Shown: positions 11,542 through 22,100 of the stretch, piece by piece | How the letters are laid out: the number at the start of each line of letters is the position of its first letter | How positions within the stretch are numbered: the stretch's first letter is position 1 | NCBI GenBank assembly: GCA_023853785.1 | Contig: JAJIRX010000473.1 | Coordinates: 1 to 26,043 of the forward strand | Length of the DNA stretch: 26,043 bases | Reading direction: 5' to 3' | DNA from: Psilocybe azurescens | Taxonomy: Eukaryota > Basidiomycota > Agaricomycetes > Agaricales > Agrocybaceae | Translations under genes and position numbers: made by a program | Notes under the pieces: model-generated | Told to the model about the DNA's origin: nothing | The model's input: only the letters and a program-made list of their open reading frames with translations | Database searches by the model: none

Positions 11542-11751
11542 GGTCGCTGTTGGCTGGGATTGCTGTAGATTGTGTGAGATTTGGGAGGGATTGCCAAACA
11601 AGACACGTCATGTGATGAAGCGACGGATCAAATAAACGAGTCTGCCGAGGCTCTGCCGACGTGTTGAAGCTATTGCCATTTACATGATGGAACTGACAGA
11701 ATACTGACCGTTCGCATCGTACATCGCACAAAGTCGGCAAGGTTCTGGCAG

Positions 11752-11760
11752 TATATATAA
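11752..11760 (+). promoter_or_regulatory. TATA box of the MFS gene
   Basis: TATATATAA lies 50 bp upstream of the transporter ATG at 11810, at the distance expected for a short 5' UTR. It is in the 268-bp divergent spacer shared with the J-protein gene. No matching TATA box is seen facing that gene. Confidence 0.55.
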
Positions 11761-11809
11761 GGCTCCAGATTGGTCTTGTAGGTCCGCATTGTTTCTTTCT
11801 TATCGCGAA

Positions 11810-13946
11810 ATGCCGTCTGAACCTATTGAAGCACAGTTCTCTTTTCGACATCCCGTCATCTCAAGCGAGCGCGAGGAGGAATTTAGGACCCTAGAAATAG
11901 AGAACTTGGACTCAACTCAGCTAGTTCGAAAAATATCGCACAAACACCCCGACGATGTTACGATTATTGTCAATGGCACCCCCTTCGTCGCCCGACCACT
12001 CTCCATGATCTCGAAGAAATTCACGAGAAGGAGGGTTATCACATAGTCAAGTTCGAAAAGGGCACAGGCGAAGATCCAAGAGAATGGAACGGCGCAAAGA
12101 AATGGTTGGTCCTTTTTACATGTATTCGGATTGCGCTCTCGCTTATATTTCTATCGCCTTCACAGGTACATTACGGGCACTACATCCCTCCTATGTCTAG
12201 CGGTCGCAGTTGGGAGTTCAATCGTAACGGGAGAGTAAGTGCCGCAATATAGTTTATTTGTCGTCTTTTTGCTTATTATCTTCCCTCTTCTTAGTATGAC
12301 AGGACCAACAAAAACGTTAGGCATCCAACAAGAAATTACCAACCTCACCGTTACGTGTTTCGTGATGGGCTTTGGAATTGGGTAAGCTTTAACTCTTCCT
12401 TAACCTATTACCGTGCCTTCATTCTATTTTTACAGTCCTCTTTTTATGGCTCCTCTATCAGAGGTTGTCGGACGTCGGCCAATATACTGTGTCAGCATGT
12501 TCTTCTACTTTATCTTCACATTACCAAGTGCGTTGGCCAAAAATGCGGCCACCCTCGTCGTTGGAAGAATGCTCGCTGGTCTGGCTGCCTCTGCACCCAT
12601 GTGTAATGTTGGTGGAAGGTACCTATCTATTACTGTATGTCCTTCTATTATTTTTTAACCCTGTTATTAGTATAGCAGATGTTTGGGCCGTCGAAGAAAG
12701 AGGTGTTCCTATGGCCGTTTTCTCGGGCACTCTATTGTATGTTTACCCTTTTTCCCATAGAAAATAAGGCTCAATCATTTCTTATATCAGTATCGGTCCC
12801 TGCTTGGGTCCTATGATTGCTGGATGGATAGGCATGTACGCCGGTTGGCGATGGATTTGTAAATCTCCCCCACAAAATACACCAGCTTTTATTGACCATT
12901 CTGTCAGATTGGGTCCTGTTCATCTTCGTCGGTATTTCCTTCGCCGGAACACTCTTCATCCCTGAATCTCTCGCTCCTGTCCTTCTCCGCCGAAAATCTG
13001 AGGCACTCAGAAAATCCACTGGGGACGACAAATACCGCACTCTCGAAGAGCTCGAGAAACTCCCTTTTAATGAGACACTCAAAATCGCCCTCATCAGGCC
13101 CTTCTTGATGCTTGTGCAGGAACCCATCGTCATCTTCATGAGTTGTTACCTTTCCTTTGTCTACAGTCTTTTGTGTACGTCGATATTTTGGTCTGTAGTA
13201 GCGTCTTGGGACTGACGTCATTTCATAGACCTACTTTTCTTTGCTTTCCCTATTGCTTTCCTTGAAATTCGTGGATTCAGCGAGGGCATGACCGGCATCA
13301 CGTTTATCAGTATCATGGTATGTTTTCCTTCAGTTCTTCTAGTACTTTGTCCAGAAACACAACTCACCTATCTTTTTAGTTGGGCATTCTGTTTGCTGGT
13401 CTCTTTCTACCAATGCAGGAGAGATACTACGCCAAAGTCACTGCCAACGGATCATTCCCGGAGGCGCGTCTTTACCCCATGATGGTTGGAGCTTTGTATG
13501 TCCTCTTAATTTGCGTGTCTCTATGTTCAATACCTCTGACGCCCTTGCCTGCTCTCAGCGTTATGCCTGCTGCTCTCTTCATGTTCGCATTCACCGGCGC
13601 ATATTTTTGGGTGCACTGGATCGCAGTCTGCATATCCGGCTTCCTCTTCGGGTTTGCCATGATTCTTCTCTACGTCTCCGCCAACTCCTACATTATCGAC
13701 TCCTACTCCGACTACGCCGCCTCCGCCATGGCGGCCAAGACCTTCATGCGCTCCGAGATCGGCGCCATGGTGCCCCTCTTCGTCACGCAGATGTTCCACC
13801 ACATGGGCTTCCAGTGGGCCGGGCTCCTGCTTGCGTTGATCGCGTTGGCAATTGCACCGATACCGTTCATTTTTATAGGTATGGCGAGAGGATTAGGTCG
13901 TCGAGTAAGCGCGCGACGCAGCTTAAGCGAGATGCTGGGCTTGTGA
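11810..13946 (+). CDS. MFS transporter, DHA1-like drug/polyamine antiporter
   Basis: Predicted plasma-membrane proton antiporter of the 12-TM DHA1 group (Tpo1/Flr1-type). Exons are 11810-12104, 12166-12234, 12295-12381, 12436-12618, 12671-12736, 12791-12858, 12908-13174, 13229-13317, 13380-13495 and 13559-13946. A hydrophilic N-terminus of about 100 residues precedes TM1 (about GTTSLLCLAVAVGSSIV). The loop 2-3 motif A is APLSEVVGRRPIY. The antiporter motif C region is GPCLGPMIAGWIGMYAGW. A long charged loop follows TM6, then six more hydrophobic segments ending before GLGRRVSARRSLSEMLGL. The C5 run at 11979-11983 needs one extra C to join VNGTPLRRPTTLHDLEEIHE, after which the length is 542 residues exactly. 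The last intron (13496-13558) is 63 nt with no stop, so its retention stays in frame. The substrate cannot be read from sequence. Confidence 0.88.
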
Positions 13947-15462
13947 AGGTTTAGAACCGATTCCATAAGAGTAACGGCAGCAGCGTGCTTCTCCTGTCTG
14001 GTGCCTGGTGATCTATTTCGGGTTCCCTTTTCATCTCGGACGATACTGTGGTTAACAGGCCACTCAAGGACTATCTGAAAGATTTCAGTCCTTTTCTATT
14101 TTTTTCTCTTCTTTATTGCCTTGTTATGGCAATACCCATGATATCATTTTACTGGATCTTCAACTCTCTCGCTTTTCCAGTCTTCCTTTTTTACTTTATT
14201 TCTTATCATCATTTAGTACCTCTAGTTTAACGTCCTGCCGTTGTTTGCTGCATTGTATTATTATACCTCACATATCTATAACTTACAAATAGATTTAATT
14301 GTACTCCTATAAGAAGATATCATTAACATTGTCTTGCTCACTGGATGTATTGGTGACGGCAACGCGACGTGACGCCCCATCTTCGTGGATTCACAACAGA
14401 TTGATATAGTAACATAATCTATGGAGTATTTAAGGCGCATATGTTTTCATTTGCACTTTCCGGGTTCACTAGTTCGAAAATGAACATCCACTTATCCTGA
14501 CACGGCCGAACATGTTCTTCTCCCCATCGAAGTTTCAAAGTCTGGCCATATACCCAGTGCGTTCGTTCTATAAACCCATGACCAGCACTCAGTATTCAGA
14601 AGTTTTTTTGCGCAGGGAGAAGTAGCCGATGTGCTTACTGCCTCTTAAAATATAACCATCTCCTTCGATGCATATTTCCGGAGGCACTATGGCGAATATA
14701 TGCGCAAAAGAACGCTTTCTACAGCTTTCTGTTAAAGAATATTTTTATAATAATATAATCAACAATATTTTGCAAGGAAGTACACCAAATGTACTATTAA
14801 TCTGAAAAAAACTTACCGTAATATCATACTGTGCCAGAAAGAATGTCGACAGCTCTTTGAACTCATTATCGCTATTCCACGTTTAAGCTGATGCTTAAGG
14901 GAAAACAACTATTTTTCTCACTGCGCTTGTTTTATCTTAACCTGGACGACATATGCCTCGCTTTGCGAGCCCTGATTATCAATGATGTCCACTGGAGGGG
15001 AGGCATGAGCCGTGGCACTGGTCCCAAATACGGGGAATGCAGAGCTTGGACACGAAGGGAAAAAGATGAGAATAGACCTGTTGAGTGGGATGTAGTATGG
15101 CGTGTACATTCTTGTCATTCCGTTCATGGCAAGACTTGTGAATGTCAGGGAAAAGAGAGATCATTGGCGCGGTATCGTTGCACTTGTGTCGCGCCACATC
15201 CAAAAATGGCAACTATCCGGTTACTCAAGCCACGCCGCGCCGCCATCCTATCATTATGTTATTTCAAATTATTTCCGCCGGGTGGCGAGCGCTTAATGAC
15301 CGCTACAATAGCCAATTGATTCTCATACGTCGATTCGCGGGCATTTAGTGCAGAATATCATTTCAGAACTACAGTTATAACAATGGTGAGTTCAATATTT
15401 TAAGAAGCACGAAGCGTGATAACATGCTATTTATTGGGACAATGGTGAGCGTCGAGGCTTCT
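13947..15462. other. gene-poor AT-rich region
   Basis: It begins with the 3' UTR of the MFS gene, including a bulged hairpin (AAGGACTATCTGAAA pairing with TTTCAGTCCTT at about 14066-14093). Open frames at 14048-14230 and 14891-15319 on + have no recognisable domain and do not connect to convincing exons. The stretch around 14730-14810 is strongly AT-rich. I see no terminal repeats or RNA gene here. Confidence 0.45.
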
Positions 15463-16770
15463 TCAGGTGCTTTTGCATCGTTTACGCCAAGGTTCGCTAA
15501 TGAATTTTATTCGCTCTGCCCTCGCTGAACCATCAGAGAAAGTATACTTCATCCAATCCTTAAAGTTTTCTGCGTGTACTTCAGGCAGACCTTTTCCGCA
15601 CGTTTGGATTGAAATCAGATGGTCGACAAGACCTTCGTCGTTCTCTATCTGTCGGAGGCGTCAAGCCCGTGCAATGGCTTTTTCCGCTTCAGAAAAACTT
15701 CCAAGAGCCTGGTGAGCTTGTGACAAACATACATATCTATGACGTAGGTGAGAATATATTAATTACATGAGAGCAATGAGAACCCGAACCCCTTGGTGTA
15801 GCACGCGTCTAGGTGTATGGCTTCTTCAGCATCCTCAATGGTTTTTTCTGCACTTTATGGGCTAGCATTTTCCCTGACAATTTTACCACAGAGCAGTATG
15901 CGTCTAGATGTATGGCTTCAGCATCTTCAACGGTTTCTCTGCTCTTTCTGGACTAGCATCGCCCCTGACAATCTGACCACAGAGCAGTTTGCATAGCATA
16001 TAATCTGAAGTTTGGTTGCTTCTTGTTTCACGGTATTGTCTCCTAGAGTGAAGCGATGGAACACCATGTCCAAGTATTTGATGGCTTCCTCGTAGGCGGA
16101 TACAGCTGCCTCGGAATTTTTTGCTGCAAAGGCTTTGTTTCCTGCTTCCTTCTTTTCCTTAGCGAGAGTCATGTAATTTTTAAACTTACGTTTGTCATCT
16201 TTGTATCCTAAATCGTTGGCCAGGTTTTTTTAGTCGTGCTGGGGTAACCTTCCATATACAAGCGCAACCTTATGGTGACTAGGGTTTATAGAGAGGATCA
16301 TAAACTGGAGGAGACAAGATTTAAGTGGAGGACTTTGATGTTTTGATATAGGAGTGCAATGGGAAAACCTGACGTCCACGTTGCTTGACTTCAACTGGAT
16401 CATTGTTATGCACATACTCTCCTGTAGCAGTCTTTAAGCCACCGAACTGCATTTTAATCAACCAAACAGCATATTTTTCACTTCTCTGAGTAGAGAAGTC
16501 TAATTCATCCAGATTTTTTGCCTTTTTTGAGGTGCTCTGCAGCGTTTTTGCACTATTAACTCGACATCCAGATCATCGAGAATCGACATCATATATCTGC
16601 CAGTGAAGACCATTGTTTCAACGCATGTTCATTAGAGCTTCAAGGAGACATACCTCCTGATATCCGCTAGCTCCAGTGGTACTCTGGTCACTGGATGGGT
16701 GCCCACTTCCCCCATCCTCCAAAGACCAAGTGAATTGGCACCAATTTTTATGCATTCAATGAGCATGCAC
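15463..16770 (-). pseudogene. broken TPR-repeat protein gene
   Basis: Minus-strand protein-like segments line up in order but are separated by stops and frameshifts. From 5' they are: GANSLGLWRMGEVGTHPVTR (about 16754-16650, ending in a GT-AG intron to about 16604), MMSILDDLDVE, then FGGLKTATGEYVHNNDPVEV (about 16450). Next comes LANDLGYKDDKRKFKNYM leading into the TPR helix pair AKEKKEAGNKAFAAKNSEA and VSAYEEAIKYLD (16230-16060). A second TPR part follows, EDAEEAIHLDACYTKG (about 15840-15790), then ALGSFSEAEKAIARA, an in-frame TGA at 15661-15663, and NDEGLVDHLISIQ through to a stop at 15463-15465. A 95-bp tandem duplication interrupts the second TPR. TPR proteins bind partner proteins, but I do not recognise which one this was. 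Too many lesions for assembly error alone, although some could be. Confidence 0.65.
15805..15990. repeat. two-copy tandem duplication of about 95 bp
   Basis: Unit 1 (15805-15899) and unit 2 (15900-15990) both begin GCGTCTA(G/A)(G/A)TGTATGG and both end with ACCACAGAGCAGT. Several small indels separate them. They lie inside the broken TPR gene and duplicate the sequence coding for part of a TPR helix pair (EDAE..AIHLDA on the minus strand). Confidence 0.8.
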
Positions 16771-17238
16771 TTTCAGAACATCCTAATTGACGGCTCATTT
16801 CTGTCGATTTCTGGTAGGTTTTGTCTCTAGAGTTTTGAGAGCGTGGCATTGTATGCATTGCTTGAGCGTAGAATATGTAAAGAGCCCCGAAAGAGGTCAA
16901 TCGAGAACTAATGCATATCAAAACACTGCCACTAAACAATTTAACAAAGGATGAGACAAGATGGGTTCGCGTGCACAGCACCCACAAACGACGCCTACAT
17001 TCAAAAGAGATTCATCCACATAAATTTACCATCTTGAATGTGCAATTGGAAAAATGGTATTATTTAGATATGAATGAGGCTAGGGCTGGCTATTATCTGT
17101 GAACACACAGGGAAATACAAGGATGATATCGATGAAAGGTAGAGGCGCAAAGTTGAAATTTGGTCCTAATCTGGCTTGGGTGCAAGAAGAGATGCCAAAG
17201 GTAATTGCTCCAGACAGAAAGGTGTACTACTGGCCTCA
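16771..17238. other. intergenic region between the TPR pseudogene and F-box gene
   Basis: An open frame at 16987-16748 on the minus strand contains MPRSQNSRDKTYQKSTEMSR and could be the eroded first exon of the TPR gene, but the link is not demonstrable. Otherwise I see only short unremarkable frames and probable 3' UTR of the F-box gene. Confidence 0.35.
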
Positions 17239-18838
17239 CTAGTTTGTCTGTATTTTATGATAGCGCGCTGACTTCTCAAGTAGATCCACATTGTTGTGTA
17301 TGAAATTGAACTGTATTCCTGATTTTGAAAGCTCGAGGAGACGTAAAACAACATTGCGGTCACCACAGATTGCTGATTTATATTCACGAGTACGACCACG
17401 ACCTGTCCACTGATCTATGATGCTGATTTTGCTGAGAGGACGAATCACTGGGTTGTCAATGTCACCATATGGTCTAATAGCACGAGGAATAAGTGCCCAT
17501 AAAGAAGCATCCCATGTTATAGTACCACTAAGTTGGATCAATTGGAGGTTGGGAAGGAATAGTTTTCCCGAATTATGAGACGTACTTGAAGCTGAACTGC
17601 TGGAGAGGAGGCGAAATAAATCTTCTGCTGAGTTATGGAGGTGTATTTTCAATTGACAAAGGAATGGGGTCGCATCCAGCATTCTAAATAGCGAATCATG
17701 AGTATAGGCAGATTCGCAGATATCCAAAGATATCACATGAGGCGGAAGAGCGGATGATAAGGGATATGGCAGAGTCCCAAGATGATATATTGGCACCCAT
17801 CACGTAGCTGAGAGAGAGATGCGTCAAGTTCGGAAATGCAAAGCTACCAAGGAAAGGTTCCAGTTCATTTCCTTTGAAGGAAGCAAGTCTGAGTTTCTGT
17901 AGTCCATGCTGGATTATGGGTCGCGTAGTAGGTACTATTGGTAGGATCTGGCTTGTTGGCATTCGCTCAAAGCTGCCCAAAATGTCACAATCAACTAATT
18001 GTGATGCCTGTCGTAGTAGGTCGATGCACTCGTCCATCCGAATGAAGGGTTCGAGCGCCTTTATGCTAGTGACATGGCTCCAGTCAATGTCTGTGGACTT
18101 AAAACAGAGGCGTTTTAAGTAGACAGAAGAAATCAGGGGCTTGACACCTGCTACACCAAAGCGTTTCTCGTTTATTTTGTCTGGTGCACCATTATTTGAC
18201 AGCCATAAATTGCGAAGAATGGGAGCACCGTGTTGATTCCCGCTGAAAAGTGGAAAGAGGTTAGGTGATGAGCACTCTATTTTGAGGTCTTCCCAGCGGT
18301 GTGAGTATTGGTTAACCATGGAAATAAGGCAAAAGTATATCCCTTGAGGGTCTGTTGCCTCTTGAGTACGGGGCGGCTTGAACACAATGTGGATTGACAA
18401 AGGAAGTTGGCCAGATCTGCCTAACCATTCCTGAGCAACATCTATACGCATTTTATTTCCAGGTCGTGCAAAGATACTGATGCGAGTCCAAAGTCGGGGA
18501 CACGACTGTGCGATCGTACGCCAGACCCGACAAACGGCCGCCAAAGTCAATGGGGAGAATGTGACATTGCTGATTTGCTCGATGTTTTCTTCAATATAAA
18601 ATTCGAAAACCCTGGATATCGTCTCTACTGGAAGTCGACGAACAAATGAATCATGGATGTTGTTTATTTCTGATCGCAGCTTGAGTCTTTGAGCCAACAG
18701 TTTGTTTATCTGCTTGTCCATGTCAATGTACTGTTGGCATGGGAGGCATGGTTCCCCATCGCATATGTTGCAGGATTTATAGACCTTGAAACCCTCCAAA
18801 TCCGCTGGGACGTCGCAAAAGGTACAGTGTGGCATCAT
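17239..18838 (-). CDS. F-box protein with N-terminal cysteine pairs
   Basis: Predicted substrate adaptor of an SCF ubiquitin ligase, of the large expanded F-box group of mushroom-forming fungi. The N-terminus starts MMPHCTFC and then has CNICDGEPCLPC (residues 22-33), a cysteine-pair arrangement that could bind zinc. A short helical stretch (residues about 38-60) precedes the F-box: RRLPVETISRVFEFYIEE and LAAVCRVWRTIAQSCPRLWT. The rest is leucine-rich with LRR-like strands such as FPNLTHLSLSYV. The frame changes near 17793. The upstream frame runs 18838-17696 and the downstream frame continues to 17239 (about 180 residues more, starting near LGTLPYPLSSALPPH). Skipping one base gives 532 residues. 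A 40-nt intron could also do it but would remove the LRR-like strand. The start has two Met codons in a row; upstream sequence is stopped in frame. Confidence 0.75.
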
Positions 18839-19383
18839 TCGAGTGGATTCACAGACACCTTTTCTTTGATAGATGAGTCGAAATTGTGGCTGGAAGAGAA
18901 ATTGGTGGAGTTAGACGCACGCGAATGAGCAATGAATGAGAAGTGCCACGAGATCGAAAGAAACTGTGCAGATCCGACTGTCAAGGTGATGTTGAAGGTA
19001 GGGAATTTTTTCAACAGACGGAAGTGCCACAGTATTATAAGGGGATGGACAAAGCCGGAAACACTGTACAGACGAACCTGTTGAAATGTAGGAAACTCAA
19101 TTTGCGTCACTACCGTCACGTGTCGAGGCATGAGCCCCTGAGTGTCCTCTGTTCTAGATGATCTGGGTTCATTGTTCCAGTGATTCTCGAGTCTGACTCT
19201 GAGTATTACGGTAAAGAGGCACGTCGCGCTAAAGTATGTTAAAAACTTACTCATACTCGAACTATTATGAGATTTTACTTTATGACGTTAAAGGTCGCGT
19301 CATTATACGGGCTGTCCAGACTACTAAGTAGTAACTTTATAGGTTATATTGTAATTGAGAGCGTTCTGCAGCCATTAAATTTA
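18839..19383. other. 5' flank of the F-box gene
   Basis: A minus-strand open frame (19254-18835) overlaps the F-box start in another frame and shows no recognisable domain, so it is probably upstream untranslated sequence. No other gene is supported. Confidence 0.4.
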
Positions 19384-21695
19384 AGCCTCGAGCATTAGCT
19401 TGGTCATCTTTAGTAATTATTTCATACCGTTTACTGCTCGGTCTTTAGAAATCAAAGATACATTGTTCCATTCCTGGTAATACAGGCTGATAACGAGAAG
19501 AGATGCCCGAGATTGCTTACATCCAGCTGAAAACATCCCTCGCGGCTCCTTTAGTCAGCGTAAACAGAATCAAAAATGGCGAAGTACGCTGCAATGTTAT
19601 GAAAGACGTCCAAAGGAACTTTTAATTCTATAGAATATCCCTTAAATCATCAACATTTGACTCATTGCGAGACCACACCCAGCTTTGCGTCATGTCTACT
19701 CCAAGCCTCTTCCAGCCAATCAAAGTTGGAAACAATGCTCTGAAACACCGTGTTGTTCTTGCGCCTCTGATGCACCAGAAATCAACAATACGTACCAACA
19801 ATCAGACTGATGAAGACGTACTACCCCAGCGATCCAGCCAACCGGGCTCCCAGCTCATTTCAGAAGCAACATTAATTGCACCTCAGGCCGGAGGATACGA
19901 TAGCATCCCTAGTATCTGGAATCAAGATCAGATCAACGCGTGGAAACGGGTACACAATTGTCATTGTATTGTTCCTTCCACGGTGATCGTTCGATTTTGC
20001 TGTTTACGAGATTGCCCATGCAGCCCACGCCAACGGATTGTTTATTTATCTGTAGCTCTAAGGGACTTAGGACATGGCGGAGAGTTCTAAGCCAGAGAAG
20101 AAGATGGTTACAAGATCGTTGGACCATCAGCCATCCCAATCACGCCTCTCAAGGTATCCCCGTCGGCCAAAGACCTCCTCGTTCTCCAAGCGAAGCAATA
20201 TACTACCCCTAGGGCCCTATCTGTTCCAATGATCCACGAGTACGTGCAATGATATGCACAAGCAGCCAAGAATGCGGTAGAAGGTGCTGGATTCAACGGG
20301 GTGGAATTTCATAGTGCGATGGGATTTATGCCTGATCAGTTTTTACAGGGGATGTAAGTAATCAGCGAACGGACAACTATGGAGGAAGTGTGGAAGACGG
20401 GAGTAGATTCGGACTTGAAGCCATCAATGCTATCGTTAAAGCAGTGGGTCAAGAGAAAATCGGCGTCAAGATAAGCCCTTGGAAGACCTTCCAGAGTGCG
20501 GGCTTATGAAATAATCATAGCACTATAATTGCTAACCATCCACCACTCTACTCACTCCAATAGGGATGGGGATGGCAGACCCTATCCCTCAATTCTCTCA
20601 TTTCGTTCGATCTCTTGCAGATGCCCACCCTACTAACCTGTCGTATCTGCACGTCATTGAACCGGACATGTCCGACAAATCAAATGACTTCCTCCGAGAT
20701 ATATGGGCCCCGCGACCATACATTAGCGCTCGACGGTTTAAGAGAGAGTCAGCCATTGCGCAATCTGATAAGAGCGGCGATCTTGTGGCTTTTGGGAGGT
20801 GGTATATCTCTAATGTACGTAACCCTTGTGTCTATTCAGATGAGAGGTCTAGTGAGCTCATTATGGCCATTTACGAAAGCACCGGGAAGGTTACATTGAC
20901 CATCCTTTCGCAGATGACTACCCTTTCGCAAAAGAAGAAAAGACCACCGAGTCCCTCACTTCCTAGATGGTGTATAAAAACAGCCAGATAATGAGATTAT
21001 AGATAATAACGGAGGTCAGTATCAGATTTTGTAACTTTTTGGGGTTACGTTGACCTCCTCCATGCCCGATCACCGAGTCATGAAGGGAAAACTACGATCG
21101 ACGTTAAGCGCCCATAATCGGAGTCCTATTATAGAAATATTTTCCCTCTTTGTTCCTCGTGCGACGTGGTGGCAGATGTCAACTTCTTGATTTTCAGTCT
21201 AAAGAATATATTACAATTGATTAAGTGATACCAATGGAAATCCTCCTCAAATCAATCTTTCTCAAGCCAGTCGTTGACACCTGAAATTTAATAAATTAAC
21301 CACGCGTTAATCAGCTATAGAATTAAAATATGGCACATACTCTACTTCCCCCATTTCTTGAGCCTGACCCCCTCCGCCTTCTCTATTCCTACTCATCAAC
21401 ATCCCACCCCATCGGACGCGTAAACTTGAAATTCCTCTTCAAGGCATCCGTCCCTCGTGAACTTCCTCCCATATGCAAGTCATACACTGCTGGATTACAT
21501 TTACGACTGGGACATCCAGCGTGTTAAGGCTCTCCAAGTGCCTGCTCATCCAGAGCCTCAGTCGGTATGTCCTGGCAGGTGTGGCACTGGAACGTCATTC
21601 TCTTAGTTTTGTGGCAGTAGATGGCCGTATAGTGCACCAAGCACACGAATGAGTCTGGGGAGGGAGAGAAGAAGGGAAAGAGTAAGCAAAGATGG
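19384..21695. repeat. segmental duplication unit A (decayed)
   Basis: This stretch aligns collinearly with 21776-24597: upstream block, flavoenzyme gene on +, 3' block, then the zinc-finger coding end on the minus strand. Clear anchors are the upstream GATGCCCGAG(A/C)(T/C)TGCTTACATCC at 19505 and 21912, and the downstream GCCCGATCACCGAGTCATGA at 21064 and 23519. Unit A is shorter, mainly because it lacks the purine-rich tract at about 23820-24240 of unit B. Boundaries are estimates by eye. Confidence 0.85.
19692..20990 (+). pseudogene. decayed old yellow enzyme (NADH:flavin oxidoreductase) copy A
   Basis: The start MSTPSLFQPIKVGNNALKHR matches copy B at 22101, and LISEATLIAPQAGGYDSIPS follows. 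Lesions, compared with B: a local frame change in the segment after VVLAPL (compensated before QRSS); a TAA near 20088-20090 after the GGEF segment; a TGA near 20249 where B has Trp (EYVRWY); and two extra bases before GTAAGTAATCAGCG, near 20347. At the FMN/substrate motif B has HNANGYLPDQFL, whereas A reads HSAMGFMPDQFL, so the Asn paired with the substrate-binding His and the catalytic Tyr are both replaced. The 3' end diverges after FGRWYISN and lacks the normal C-terminus. These are substitutions and indels outside homopolymers, so this is true decay. Confidence 0.87.
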
Positions 21696-21700
21696 ACGAA
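21395..21700 (-). pseudogene. zinc-finger gene fragment, copy A
   Basis: On the minus strand, FFSPSPDSF, then MTFQCHTCQDIPTEALDEQA, then about 21480-21420 GREFTR- and MGW-like pieces match SPSPDSFEGS, MFQCRTCPEIQTKALGD, GREFTRTDALKR and HHMGW of the complete gene at 24240-24620. Internal deletions and frame changes remove the His ligands of the first finger. Upstream exons of the full gene have no counterpart here: homology ends at about 21695, the edge of the duplicated unit. It is a truncated, non-functional copy. Confidence 0.78.
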
Positions 21701-21989
21701 AGCACGAAGTTGAAACTTCGGAGTTTGAATCACTACTACTATCACGTGTCAGGGCACAGTGACATGATAGCCAAGCCATACCTCGGGCATCAGCTCGGGC
21801 ATCTGCTAGTAGTAAGTCCTCTACCCACTTTACCGTTGTGTTTTTAGAAATCAGGGTTATTCTCCTTGTGCGACGTGTTGTCCGACCAATATGGGTCTGA
21901 AGCTGAGAAGGGATGCCCGAGCCTGCTTACATCCGGCTGAAGACATCCCTCGTAGATTACCATTGAGCTCGGCTCGTTCAATCAGCATT

Positions 21990-21999
21990 TATATATAAA
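21990..21999 (+). promoter_or_regulatory. TATA-like element upstream of flavoenzyme copy B
   Basis: TATATATAAA lies 101 bp upstream of the ATG at 22101. Copy A has no equivalent TATA run at the matching place, which fits loss of its promoter. Confidence 0.4.
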
Positions 22000-22100
22000 A
22001 AAGGTAAGAATAGAGGGGTACTCTGAATATAAAAGATGTTCAAACTGACTGCAAACTCCACCAGAATATCCCTTGTCATTCCAAACTCGTCTAACACAAC

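Noticed and set aside
14066..14093. Hairpin followed by a T-rich run after the MFS gene, resembling a bacterial terminator
   Set aside because: The surrounding genes are spliced eukaryotic genes, and the stem has a four-base bulge; no reason to call a terminator.
14891..15319. 142-residue open frame on + in the gene-poor region
   Set aside because: Scattered cysteines but no finger spacing, overlapping frames on both strands, no homology recognised.
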